A model generated the notes under the pieces. The model saw nothing but the letters and a program-made list of their open reading frames with translations, was not told where the DNA came from and did not search any database. The position numbers and the translations under genes were made by a program. A DNA stretch of 48,054 bases from Paenibacillus sp. VTT E-133291 (GTDB lineage: Bacteria > Bacillota > Bacilli > Paenibacillales > Paenibacillaceae): assembly GCF_002264395.1 (NCBI RefSeq), contig NZ_NFVA01000054.1, positions 1 through 48,054 on the forward strand, in the 5' to 3' direction. Numbering within the stretch: the stretch's first letter is position 1; each line of letters begins with the position of its first letter. Positions 17,595 through 24,892 of this stretch are shown piece after piece.

Positions 17595-18391
17595 TGTGCA
17601 GACGCTCCTTTCGTATAGTGCATTTTACTAAACGAATGTAGTGTTTCGTTTTCTTCAGCAGTACGATTGATCATTTCTTCCAGTGTGATCAAACTTGATA
17701 TTTCACGATTTCCAGACCGATAAAGATACTTCAGCACTTCTTTACGGTCCATTAAATTAGTTGACATTCCGATACTTCGCAATGCACCCTCACAGATCCT
17801 TGTACTATTTGTTAGCTCTTGACGAGCTGTATCAATATCCTGAGATGAATTTTTAGCACTGTTTTTCCGTAAAATATCATTCAAAAGAGGATTAGAAAAC
17901 TCTGCCCCCATATCGTTTAAATATCGATTATCAGTTTCCAAAAAAACGTAATAATACCTGTCAGAGATTTGGTTTCTTTCCAAATATGCTGTAAACATCA
18001 ATCTTTGTTCTTCGACATATTCAATATTATTAACATCCCCCGTGTCCGTTGCTTCTGCAGCGAGTTCGTCAAAATAATCTTCAAGTTTGTAAGGATGGCT
18101 CTCAGTTTTCAATCTTAAGGGATGTGGAATAGCATTAATAAAATCTCGAAATGTACTCCATATGATTTTTTGCTCAATAGTTGATTTCAAAACAAATGAT
18201 ATTGGGAGCACTTCAATCATGTAAAAATAGCGATCGTCTTCGGTATAGATTAATCCATCTGAATCAACTTTTTTAACCGTAAACCAATCTGCAGCTTTAG
18301 TTTTCTTTGATCCTTTCTTTTTCCTCTTCCCGCTAAAATGTAGCCATAGATATACTGCAACCAGTCCAGCGACCAGAAGGTAATCCGTCAT
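17591..18391 (-). CDS. VirB4 N-terminal-domain-like membrane-anchored protein
   Basis: A 266-aa protein with one N-terminal hydrophobic helix (YLLVAGLVAVYLWLHF) followed by a strongly basic stretch (GKRKKKGSKKTKA), then a soluble domain starting DWFTVKKVDSDGLIYTEDDRYFYMIEV. That pattern resembles the start of TraC/TrsE-type VirB4 proteins, where a beta strand with YTEDD..Y is common. It overlaps the VirB4 ATPase gene by four bases. The most economical reading is a VirB4 split into two polypeptides. GGAGG precedes the ATG. Confidence 0.6.
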   Translation of the reverse strand: MTDYLLVAGLVAVYLWLHFSGKRKKKGSKKTKAADWFTVKKVDSDGLIYTEDDRYFYMIEVLPISFVLKSTIEQKIIWSTFRDFINAIPHPLRLKTESHPYKLEDYFDELAAEATDTGDVNNIEYVEEQRLMFTAYLERNQISDRYYYVFLETDNRYLNDMGAEFSNPLLNDILRKNSAKNSSQDIDTARQELTNSTRICEGALRSIGMSTNLMDRKEVLKYLYRSGNREISSLITLEEMINRTAEENETLHSFSKMHYTKGASAQ

Positions 18392-18430
18392 TTTGTGTAT
18401 CCTCCCTTATTTCCATATTCATCTCTAATC

Positions 18431-18464
18431 AAAAAAAGGCTCGCCTGTATGGCGAGCCTTTTTT
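18431..18464. terminator. Bidirectional intrinsic terminator between PrgI-like and VirB4 genes' operon segments
   Basis: GGCTCGCC pairs with GGCGAGCC around a 5-base loop, with A-tract and T-tract on the two sides. It stands between the PrgI-like gene (18535-18831) and the VirB4 N-terminal-like gene, in the middle of one functional unit. Confidence 0.88.
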
Positions 18465-18534
18465 CTTCCCTTTATAAATTCTCTGCCGAGTGAACAAGGG
18501 AGTGACTTGACAGTGTTAATGTCATTTTGTAACA

Positions 18535-18831
18535 TCACAAAAATTTACGCTTTCTAATTCGGCAATGAATATAATTAAAAATATACTTGTGAAGCGACAA
18601 ACCTGTTCTTGGATGTTTGATGTGTGCAAAAGCTAAGCAAATTAAGAACGGAATGAGATGAAAAATATATCCGAAAGGACCAATACCAGGAATCGGACTA
18701 ATAATCCCCCCCAATTTCATAGTTATCAACCCTCCGAGCGCCCACCATCCAACTTGTGGGTAGGTCAAACTATAAATGACTGTGCTCTTTTCGTTACTCT
18801 TAAAGGCCAATAAATGTTGTTCTCCATACAT
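18535..18831 (-). CDS. PrgI/VirB3-like small membrane protein
   Basis: A 98-aa protein with two hydrophobic segments (VGWWALGGLITMKLGGII; GPFGYIFHLIPFLICLAF) and a basic C-terminus (IHCRIRKRKFL). The size, topology and place directly before VirB4 match PrgI/TcpE-type VirB3 analogues of Gram-positive type IV secretion, which tether VirB4 to the membrane. GGGAGGCC lies eight bases before the ATG. The VirB2-like gene ends just upstream. Confidence 0.65.
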   Translation of the reverse strand: MYGEQHLLAFKSNEKSTVIYSLTYPQVGWWALGGLITMKLGGIISPIPGIGPFGYIFHLIPFLICLAFAHIKHPRTGLSLHKYIFNYIHCRIRKRKFL

Positions 18832-18843
18832 AAGATGGCCTCC

Positions 18844-19239
18844 CTATTTTTTTGGCGCCGCTGCTGTCCCAGGGTCAACAGGAGTCGAATCTGGAATAAT
18901 GCCGTAAACAACACCGACAATTTTATCTGCGAGAATTACCAATACAACTGCCCCGATAGTCCACTTAATTCTTTCTTTCCCTGCTTGGATCTTCTGTGAA
19001 TCACCGTTCGCAGTCAAAAAGAGGATACCAGCCCAAACAATAAATGCAACAGCTAGAAAACCTACACAATATCGAAAATACTCAACAGCCTTTGTAGATC
19101 CGCCCTTAATGGTTTCCTTTAATGCATTACCATTCGTTGGATCGAGTGTTGTGGCGTGTGCGACTGCTGCAAAAGTAAAGCATACTACCATTACCAAAAA
19201 CAATTCAAACCAAAATCGCTTTGTCTTTAAAATCCCCAT
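18844..19239 (-). CDS. VirB2-like pilin/channel protein
   Basis: The start is ATG at 19239 (MGILKTKRFW), eight bases after GGAGG; the longer frame begins inside the ribosome site. A signal peptide ends AHA-TT near residue 30, followed by a polar linker and two hydrophobic helices (YCVGFLAVAFIVWAGILFL; TIGAVVLVILADKIVGVVY) separated by QKIQAGKERIK. This is a good match to the Gram-positive VirB2/TrbC layout. The order VirB2, VirB3/PrgI, VirB4 seen here is the usual one. Confidence 0.7.
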   Translation of the reverse strand: MGILKTKRFWFELFLVMVVCFTFAAVAHATTLDPTNGNALKETIKGGSTKAVEYFRYCVGFLAVAFIVWAGILFLTANGDSQKIQAGKERIKWTIGAVVLVILADKIVGVVYGIIPDSTPVDPGTAAAPKK

Positions 19240-19323
19240 TCTTTTATCCTCCATGTCAAAGTGTTATTGGCCCGGTTTCCTAAATTAAATTCATCATCAA
19301 AATCCCAAGTCACCCCCTACCCT

Positions 19324-19364
19324 AAAAAAAAACTTCTCTCTATGAAAGAGAGAAGTCTTTTTTC
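19324..19364. terminator. Bidirectional intrinsic terminator before the VirB2-like gene
   Basis: ACTTCTCTC pairs with GAGAGAAGT around a 7-base loop, with A9 on one side and T7 on the other. It separates the 176-aa membrane protein gene from the VirB2-like gene. Confidence 0.85.
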
Positions 19365-19379
19365 TATTCTCAAATTATT

Positions 19380-19910
19380 TTATGTAACATCTCGATTCAA
19401 CCTGAAATAGAATTTTCTATAGATTGAATTACAGAAAGGCAAAGCCAAAAGAAATAAAATTATTCGGATTCCATCGTGATCATTTTGGTATAAAAAAACC
19501 ATACTACCAACCAGTAAATATAAAATACATGTAAAATAAATGCTCCGAACAATAGCTAATCCCACACTTATATCTCTACCTGTTATTATCTTTTTTAAAG
19601 ACTCAATCAAAATGACAATAGTAATTGAAGGAACAAACATTAGCAGATATATGCCAATATAGTCTATATCCAGTCTACTCACAGCCAGCAATCCAACTAT
19701 AAGAAGTACACGGTTGTAAATCCGATCTATCAATGTCGTTACTCTAAATCCATTCCATGTATCTCCGTACATAACAAATTGTTTTAGCCATCGTATACAA
19801 AAAAACTTGTAATGAGAGTTTGGGTATCTAATGATCTTTCGCCTCATGGTTAATGACAGATCAATTAAACTAATCAGTATAAGCAAACTTCCGAATAAAT
19901 AAATTAACAC
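19380..19910 (-). CDS. Polytopic membrane protein of unknown function
   Basis: A 176-aa protein with about four hydrophobic segments (IYLFGSLLILISLIDLSL; VLLIVGLLAV; IYLLMFVPSITIVILI; IYFTCILYLLVGSMVFL). The family is not recognised. The likely start is GTG at 19910 after AAGGAG. It lies between the MazF-like gene and the VirB2-like gene on the same strand, so a role in membrane assembly or in host protection at the donor surface is possible, but nothing in the sequence shows it. Confidence 0.65.
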   Translation of the reverse strand: MLIYLFGSLLILISLIDLSLTMRRKIIRYPNSHYKFFCIRWLKQFVMYGDTWNGFRVTTLIDRIYNRVLLIVGLLAVSRLDIDYIGIYLLMFVPSITIVILIESLKKIITGRDISVGLAIVRSIYFTCILYLLVGSMVFLYQNDHDGIRIILFLLALPFCNSIYRKFYFRLNRDVT

Positions 19911-19937
19911 TATTCCCCTCTCCTTTAAAATAATTCT

Positions 19938-20381
19938 CTATAAATTTAGCTGCAGCTTCAGCACCTCCTCGACAGCTCGCATTTGTTCTTTTGATAACTT
20001 CGTTATATGGTCATCAAGTTGAACTTTGTCCACGGTTCGGATTTGTTCGCACATAACAACCTGCATTCCTACAATGGTATCTATGATAATCTGACAATCC
20101 AATTTTTTTCGCATCGCCTTCTCTACTTGACCTGAGAGCATTACTACCACAACCGTAGTGGAGTAATAATTACCTTTATTGTTTGATATAATCAAAGCCG
20201 GTCTAAAACCATCTACTTTTTGAACACTTCCTACTTCCTTATGAGTATCCTTAATCCAATAAATTTCTCCTCTTGATACCATCATTCTTTTTTTTTTAGA
20301 TTCATTTAATATCCTACCCTTTTTAAATTCATCAGAATGATTACTAGTAGCACCTCGTTCATTTACTGCTGGCATCCCCAT
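19938..20381 (-). CDS. MazF/PemK-like toxin with N-terminal extension
   Basis: Residues from about 33 on match MazF/PemK: SRGEIYWIKD, RPALIISNNKGN, STTVVVVMLSGQ, and MCEQIRTVDK near the end. MazF proteins are mRNA-cutting endoribonucleases. The first 32 residues (to KKRM) are extra; GGGAG lies eight bases before the first ATG, while an internal ATG near 20284 would give a standard-length protein. No MazE-like antitoxin gene is adjacent. The gene starts close after the stop of the DUF457 gene. It could act as a free endoribonuclease, a maintenance toxin with a distant antitoxin, or a regulator. Confidence 0.85.
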   Translation of the reverse strand: MGMPAVNERGATSNHSDEFKKGRILNESKKKRMMVSRGEIYWIKDTHKEVGSVQKVDGFRPALIISNNKGNYYSTTVVVVMLSGQVEKAMRKKLDCQIIIDTIVGMQVVMCEQIRTVDKVQLDDHITKLSKEQMRAVEEVLKLQLNL

Positions 20382-20398
20382 GTTGCCGACTCCCTTCT

Positions 20399-20902
20399 CT
20401 ATCCCAGAAGATCTTTTGTATTTGCAAGGAGATGTGCAATAACATCACCTGAAATTAATTTGTATATGATCAATACAATTAAGGCAGATCGAAAAAATAT
20501 ATCAACAAACCGATATACCAGAAAAGGCATCCTTATTCCGTATTTTTTCTGATATGGCCAAAACAGCTGTACCCTTCCCGTTATCATATCGCCCAGAATA
20601 TGAGAAATTACCCCTGCAAAAAAGGCCAATGAAATTAACCACGTATGAAAAAAAAGAAACAGAATAGGAGCTAATACAATGGTTAACCCACTAGCAAATA
20701 GCAAGGAATGCGAGAGTGTCCGATGTTTTATCGTATATTTTAAGATAACGGATATTGGAAGAACTAATCGTCCTAGATAACTCTTAGTTTCGTCAATGTC
20801 TGAGATCAATCCACCAATCGAACCAGCTAAAATACCTGCCCAAGACGGATACATACAATAACCAGCTACAGCTCCTGCAATAACATGTGTTTTCGCGTAC
20901 AT
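20399..20902 (-). CDS. YdjM/DUF457-family membrane-bound metal-dependent hydrolase
   Basis: A 167-aa protein with the family pattern THVIAGAVAGY at the start, GSIGGLISDIDETKS with the DxD pair near residue 37, the IKHRTLSHSLLF histidine motif near residue 60, and GVISHILGDMIT near residue 98. Conserved His and Asp residues are all visible. Four hydrophobic segments place it in the membrane. The family is seen as a metal-dependent hydrolase of unclear substrate. It sits directly upstream of the MazF-like gene. Confidence 0.85.
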   Translation of the reverse strand: MYAKTHVIAGAVAGYCMYPSWAGILAGSIGGLISDIDETKSYLGRLVLPISVILKYTIKHRTLSHSLLFASGLTIVLAPILFLFFHTWLISLAFFAGVISHILGDMITGRVQLFWPYQKKYGIRMPFLVYRFVDIFFRSALIVLIIYKLISGDVIAHLLANTKDLLG

Positions 20903-20931
20903 TTTCTCTCCCCTCTCTTTTTGGAGAACAT

Positions 20932-20960
20932 AAAAAGAGCCTCCAATTGGAAGGCTCTAA
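20932..20960 (-). terminator. Intrinsic terminator before the DUF457 gene
   Basis: On the minus strand AGAGCC pairs with GGCTCT around a short partly paired middle, followed by TTTTTATG. It ends the segment carrying the gene at 21042-21446. Confidence 0.75.
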
Positions 20961-21041
20961 AAATAGAAATATAAGAATTATTCATTTGCGAAAATAATTA
21001 AGTAATTTATGAATTAATCTTAACACATGTTGTTTCTGTAT

Positions 21042-21446
21042 TCAATAGATTACACTATCTTTCTTAATCGTTACTATACCTTCATTGTCCACTAGTACTT
21101 CTTTCAACTCCAAATCGGCTGGATAATTTCCGACTTGAGATAAACTAAAACTCAACTTTTGGATTAACTCTGATACGCAAAAATCAGGTGTTGAACTATT
21201 AGAAAGGTCCAACTCAACCTCTAACCAATGACTGTGAATTGAAATTCTTTTAACTATACGATTACCTGGATGCCTTTTGAGTTGATTAATGATACTTTTG
21301 ATCATAGTGAGAGTGCTTGAAATGGTAGAGTATTGGGAAATAGCAACTCGACAAATAGGAACGGTCGAAGGATCTGGTCTCTGAATTATGAAAGCCAGTT
21401 TCTCATCCTTTATTTTTTTTGACTTGTTCTGATTAGATTTCGCCAT
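21042..21446 (-). CDS. Small soluble protein of unknown function
   Basis: The start is ATG at 21446 (MAKSNQNKSKKIKDEKL) after AGAAAGGAGAG. The 134-aa product has a basic N-terminus and a compact alpha/beta pattern (RVAISQYSTISSTLTMIKSI; WLEVELDLSNSS; LKEVLVDNEGIVTIKK). No known domain is recognised. It is in the early part of the secretion operon, between the thioredoxin-like gene and a terminator. Confidence 0.6.
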   Translation of the reverse strand: MAKSNQNKSKKIKDEKLAFIIQRPDPSTVPICRVAISQYSTISSTLTMIKSIINQLKRHPGNRIVKRISIHSHWLEVELDLSNSSTPDFCVSELIQKLSFSLSQVGNYPADLELKEVLVDNEGIVTIKKDSVIY

Positions 21447-21488
21447 AACTCTCCTTTCTGAAGATAGTTTTGTATGTAAACACAAATA

Positions 21489-21532
21489 CACTTTTACCGA
21501 ATATGCGTTTCATCGCATATTCAACAAAAGTG
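21489..21532 (-). other. Long interrupted inverted repeat (RNA stem-loop)
   Basis: GAATATGCG pairs with CGCATATTC around six bases, and an outer arm CACTTTT pairs with AAAAGTG after 3-base bulges. It lies in the gap between two minus-strand genes. No T-run follows on the minus strand, so it is a weak terminator at best; it could be an RNA processing or antitermination signal. Confidence 0.6.
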
Positions 21533-21539
21533 TCTGACT

Positions 21540-21998
21540 TCATAATATAGTTGGGAGTTGGTTAAGATCAAGCTTACCAATAGTTCTCCATACCTCTTCT
21601 CCATTCCTCATATGTATAACGGTTGGAGTCCCTATAATATGCTCCTGTTCCACTAACTTCTCATTCTCTTCATCCATTACATTGATTGCATAAATGGGCA
21701 GCGCATTGCTCTTACTACTATATTCCTCAATAGATGGAACGAGATTTTCACTTATAATGCAGTCGTTGGAATAATAAAAAATCAAATAGTCGTCTTCTCT
21801 TGGGCTAACTAATGCTTCAGAAGAAACTTCCTTCATTTGCTGTGGAAGAGAAGCAATGAAATTAGTTTTTACATCTTGTTTTGTTTCTTCTTCTGGTGCC
21901 AATGTGTAGTTTTTTATAAGGGCTATCGAAATAATTGAACAAATGGAAACAATTGCTATACCAAATGTAATGAATCCTACTCGCTTTCTCTTTTTCAT
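21540..21998 (-). CDS. Membrane-anchored thioredoxin-fold protein lacking the CxxC pair
   Basis: The start is ATG at 21998 (MKKRKRVGF), five bases after GGGAGG. One N-terminal membrane helix (FITFGIAIVSICSIISIAL) is followed by a thioredoxin-like domain: LIFYYSNDCIISENLVPSIE, a strand PIYAINVMD, then IIGTPTVIHMRNGEEV with the cis-proline. The usual CxxC is replaced by NDCI, so only one cysteine remains and disulfide exchange is doubtful. Thioredoxin-like proteins are often encoded in Gram-positive conjugation clusters; this one would sit on the outer face of the membrane. Confidence 0.65.
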   Translation of the reverse strand: MKKRKRVGFITFGIAIVSICSIISIALIKNYTLAPEEETKQDVKTNFIASLPQQMKEVSSEALVSPREDDYLIFYYSNDCIISENLVPSIEEYSSKSNALPIYAINVMDEENEKLVEQEHIIGTPTVIHMRNGEEVWRTIGKLDLNQLPTIL

Positions 21999-22045
21999 GT
22001 TTCCTCCCAAGATTTCAGATTTTATTTTTAAGTAATTGAGATTTC

Positions 22046-22768
22046 TCATGTCATTAAAAGTTTTCTGAAATGCCGCTTGGCGACCCATAAAATGAAATAC
22101 GGATTTCTTTCGTTCTGGGGATTTTCAAGTAATTCATCTGCCTCCAGAATTTCTCGATAAACGGGAAGCGGGATACGAAAGACTTTTTTTCCTCCCTTTA
22201 TGAAGGAGTACATCAATGTTTTTATATAGCTGTAAGGAGTAGATTCCCCTTTTTGTGAAAATCTTTGTTTCTTATTCACTTCTAATTTATCAGATGCATC
22301 AGTTCCATTCAGATCATTCCTAACTTCATTGAGCGTAGTATCACTACATAGATGTGCTTCTTCATTTTCATCTATTACGGTTGTAATGTGTTCTTGTTTG
22401 TCCAACTCAGTTTCATCTTTTACTTCTATTTTAAATTCGATTTCCCCAACACATTTCTTTTGCAAGTGCTCTATTTCTTCCTCACTGATTGGCAGCATGT
22501 CCAGTACCTTAAATACACCAGGTACATTTTTTAATAGATGCCATATTTCACCAGTCATATCTTGTAAAAGCTTAACAAAAATATAACCATTTAATACTGG
22601 CTCAGCGTCAATCCTACGACCTTTACTAGTCATCTTTACGATCTTTTTCACACCGGAGAAGATGTCCGTAATTTTGTCGGCTAAGTTCTTGAAGTTCGCA
22701 TATTTATAAATCACTTCGGCTATTTCAAACTCTTGACCCGTTTTAACTTGAAGTGCGTACCAAGACAT
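22046..22768 (-). CDS. NusG-paralog transcription elongation factor (LoaP/RfaH/ActX-type candidate)
   Basis: A 240-aa protein whose first 105 residues match the NusG N-terminal domain: SWYALQVKTGQEFEIAE, then PVLNGYIFVKL, WHLLKNVPGVFKVL, and LPISEEEIEHL. That domain binds the RNA polymerase clamp and suppresses pausing. No KOW motif is evident; residues 110-240 are a charged region with an unrecognised C-terminus. Plasmid NusG paralogs (for example ActX, TraB) act on one long operon. This gene stands near the head of a train of genes separated by intrinsic terminators, which fits a processive antiterminator. The role is inference; the NGN domain is seen. Confidence 0.82.
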   Translation of the reverse strand: MSWYALQVKTGQEFEIAEVIYKYANFKNLADKITDIFSGVKKIVKMTSKGRRIDAEPVLNGYIFVKLLQDMTGEIWHLLKNVPGVFKVLDMLPISEEEIEHLQKKCVGEIEFKIEVKDETELDKQEHITTVIDENEEAHLCSDTTLNEVRNDLNGTDASDKLEVNKKQRFSQKGESTPYSYIKTLMYSFIKGGKKVFRIPLPVYREILEADELLENPQNERNPYFILWVAKRHFRKLLMT

Positions 22769-22818
22769 TGCTCATTCTCCTTTGTAAATGTGAATTTTGA
22801 TCTAAGATAACAGCATTT

Positions 22819-23214
22819 TTATTTCTGAATCCTGTTTAATCGAATAAACGTTGTGATCTTACGCGTAGCTTTCCGAAGTATTTCCATAACCTCACGAATG
22901 GGTATTTGGCATGTATCACTAATGGAAGAAAAATCTTCTTGCTTTTCAATCCGAAGAACAATTACCTTCTCTTCAACAGGATCTAACAACTTCAACAACT
23001 CTTCATCAATTTTTTCTCCTCGAATGCCTAAGGTATCAAGAGCAAAGTTGCAAGATGATACTGCACTGCTACTCAAACGATGATTCAAAAGCGCTTCTTT
23101 TTCCTCTTGACTAAAATAATCACCTAAATGAACAACTGTCTTTCTATTTCGACCTTTTAATGCTTTGCTTCGATCACTTTGATAACTGGCCTTCATTTCT
23201 AAATAGCTGCTCAC
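22819..23214 (-). CDS. Sigma-70 region 4-like helix-turn-helix protein
   Basis: A 131-aa protein. Its C-terminal 60 residues (LLDPVEEKVIVLRIEKQED, FSSISDTCQIPIREVMEILR) follow the pattern of sigma-factor region 4: a glutamate-rich helix, then a helix-turn-helix. The N-terminal half has no region 2, so it is not a full sigma factor. The likely start is GTG, six to seven bases after AAGGAGGTG. It is the first larger gene of the minus-strand operon, just upstream of the NusG paralog, and probably regulates operon expression. Confidence 0.55.
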   Translation of the reverse strand: MSSYLEMKASYQSDRSKALKGRNRKTVVHLGDYFSQEEKEALLNHRLSSSAVSSCNFALDTLGIRGEKIDEELLKLLDPVEEKVIVLRIEKQEDFSSISDTCQIPIREVMEILRKATRKITTFIRLNRIQK

Positions 23215-23444
23215 ATGGCACCTCCTTCACTTTAGTGTTTAAGGCAATTACGCTTCATGTTTTTTTGTCGCCATTTGTCGAATTGTGGCAAGTATTCTAT
23301 TCGCGATTGATGTGATGTGTTATAATGTAAATGACTAAATACACAGGATATAAAATTCTGTATCAAAAATATACTTTTGTGACTTTGACTTTTTATAACA
23401 ATTTGATATGATTAATTCAAACACAAACTTCTGTATTCATATGT

Positions 23445-23669
23445 TTACAGAATTTCGCAAAAAAAAACGTCGTTGATATCCATTTTAAAATATCTTGCAA
23501 TAGCAAATGCCAACCAAAGTTCAGGGGAACCTCCTTTTTCTATCTTGATAATCGTTTGTCTGTCTGCCCCTACAGACTTAGCTAGTTTTTGTTGACTTAG
23601 CTGGTTTGCTTTTCTTATTCCCTTAAGGTCATTAGTAATTATGTATTGAGGAGTGGAACAAGCTTTCAA
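23445..23669 (-). CDS. Small XRE-family repressor-like protein
   Basis: A 74-aa Cro/CI-type helix-turn-helix: LKGIRKANQLSQQKLAKSVG, ADRQTIIKIEKG, then LWLAFAIARYFKMDINDVFF. The whole protein is the DNA-binding domain, like YgzD-type small regulators. A TTG start at 23669 lies after AAGGACGG. It lies back to back with the larger XRE gene and faces the secretion operon, so it probably controls the switch between them. Confidence 0.75.
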   Translation of the reverse strand: MKACSTPQYIITNDLKGIRKANQLSQQKLAKSVGADRQTIIKIEKGGSPELWLAFAIARYFKMDINDVFFCEIL

Positions 23670-23809
23670 CGATTACCGTCCTTTCTAAAGTATGATAGGA
23701 AGCAGTATTACCTTTTCTGGTGTGGGCCAGAGTGGTTTATATTTTGAATACTCATTTGAAATTATACTCATAATATAACTGTATTCCAAGTAACTGTCAA
23801 CGATCATAT

Positions 23810-23825
23810 ACAGTAAATTGACTGT
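23810..23825. promoter_or_regulatory. Candidate operator between divergent regulators
   Basis: ACAGTAAATTGACTGT is an inverted repeat (ACAGT / ACTGT) that overlaps a -35-like TTGACT. Two further ACTGT copies lie just upstream (TAACTGTATT near 23778 and TAACTGTCAA near 23791). The site lies in the divergent region between the small XRE gene and the large XRE gene. That an XRE protein binds it is inference. Confidence 0.45.
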
Positions 23826-23897
23826 TTATTGTATTTTATTGATTACAAATGATTCATTTCGGGTAAAAATGGGCAAATTTAGGAAGGGTGAACTCTT

Positions 23898-24779
23898 ATG
23901 TTAACTTCAGATGAAAGAGAACTATTGAAGAATGAGTTAATGAATGAAATGCGAGAAGAACAGCGTAACTTTTTGAGAGAAAAATTAAGAGCTGAAATGC
24001 AACTATCTAACTTAACGTCTTCTTCATCAGTAAAAAAGAAAAAAGGCAAGACTACAAAAATGATTGTGGAGGAACTCTCTGAAGAAGAGTTACTAGAAAG
24101 ATCTCGAACGCAAACTAGCTTTGGAAGATATCTTGAGCAATTAAGAATATCTCATGGACTGTCACTTCGAGATGCTATGAAACTTACTGGCCTAAGTCAT
24201 TCTTATATTGCAAAACTAGAGAAAGGCTCCACCCGTAAGACCGATCGAATAGATGGCGGAGTTTCATCTGATGCTTTAAGAAAACTTGCTCATGCATACC
24301 AAGTTCCTGAAGAAGAAATGTTCATTATGGCTGGTTATACTGTCGGCGACAGCGTCGTGAAATCTGAGGAGCCTCAAATTTTCAATGAACGTATTAAAAA
24401 ATTCGGAGAACGATTAACTGAATTGGTTAATCAATCAGTCTTACCTTTAGAGTTTATTTCCCTTAAGACCAACATTACCGACATAAAACTCAATGAGTTA
24501 ATGAACGGGAAAGCAAGACCGCGGTTGGAGGATGTTTATAGCTTAGCTCCAATATTCGAAGTCACCCCCGATTATTTATATGGATATGTCGATGAAACAA
24601 ATGGTTATCATACTGAAATGCCAAAATTGCCTGATCTTATTGATTTCATTGCTTCAAACAGCTTTCAAGCATTTGGTAAGCCAATGTCTGCAAGCGATAA
24701 AGAAAAAATCGTTTCATTATTAATGAATGTCTTAGAAGATTCACATCAAAGAGCAACTGATGAAGAATCAAATGAATAG
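23898..24779 (+). CDS. XRE-family regulator with two helix-turn-helix domains
   Basis: A 293-aa protein. Residues 1-55 are a charged helix (EMREEQRNFLREKLRAEM). A clear XRE domain follows at about 72-150: FGRYLEQLRISHGLSLRDAM, GLSHSYIAKLEKGS, then a spacer and RKLAHAYQVPEEEMFIMAGY. A second, weaker one lies near residues 170-230 (LKTNITDIKLNELMNGKA, then LAPIFEVTPDYLYGY). It is transcribed away from the secretion operon, as a master repressor of conjugation genes would be. GGAAGGGTG precedes the ATG. Confidence 0.85.
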   Translation: MLTSDERELLKNELMNEMREEQRNFLREKLRAEMQLSNLTSSSSVKKKKGKTTKMIVEELSEEELLERSRTQTSFGRYLEQLRISHGLSLRDAMKLTGLSHSYIAKLEKGSTRKTDRIDGGVSSDALRKLAHAYQVPEEEMFIMAGYTVGDSVVKSEEPQIFNERIKKFGERLTELVNQSVLPLEFISLKTNITDIKLNELMNGKARPRLEDVYSLAPIFEVTPDYLYGYVDETNGYHTEMPKLPDLIDFIASNSFQAFGKPMSASDKEKIVSLLMNVLEDSHQRATDEESNE

Positions 24780-24788
24780 GTGATTTTC

Positions 24789-24840
24789 AAAAAAAGCGTC
24801 TACACAGATTGCTAAAACCAACCTGTGTAGACGCTTTTTT
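24789..24840. terminator. Bidirectional intrinsic terminator between XRE and recombinase genes
   Basis: AGCGTCTACACAG pairs with CTGTGTAGACGCT around a 15-base loop, with A7 before and T6 after. It separates the convergent XRE (+) and recombinase (-) genes. Confidence 0.9.
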
Positions 24841-24892
24841 CAATTTAAATCAACAACTCCAGTCAAACTCCTTGATTTCCTCGAAAAAAATA

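Noticed and set aside
1..23669. Relaxase and coupling protein (VirD4) in the secretion operon
   Set aside because: No frame shows HUH or VirD4 Walker patterns; only VirB4 has a conjugation ATPase signature. They may lie outside the window.
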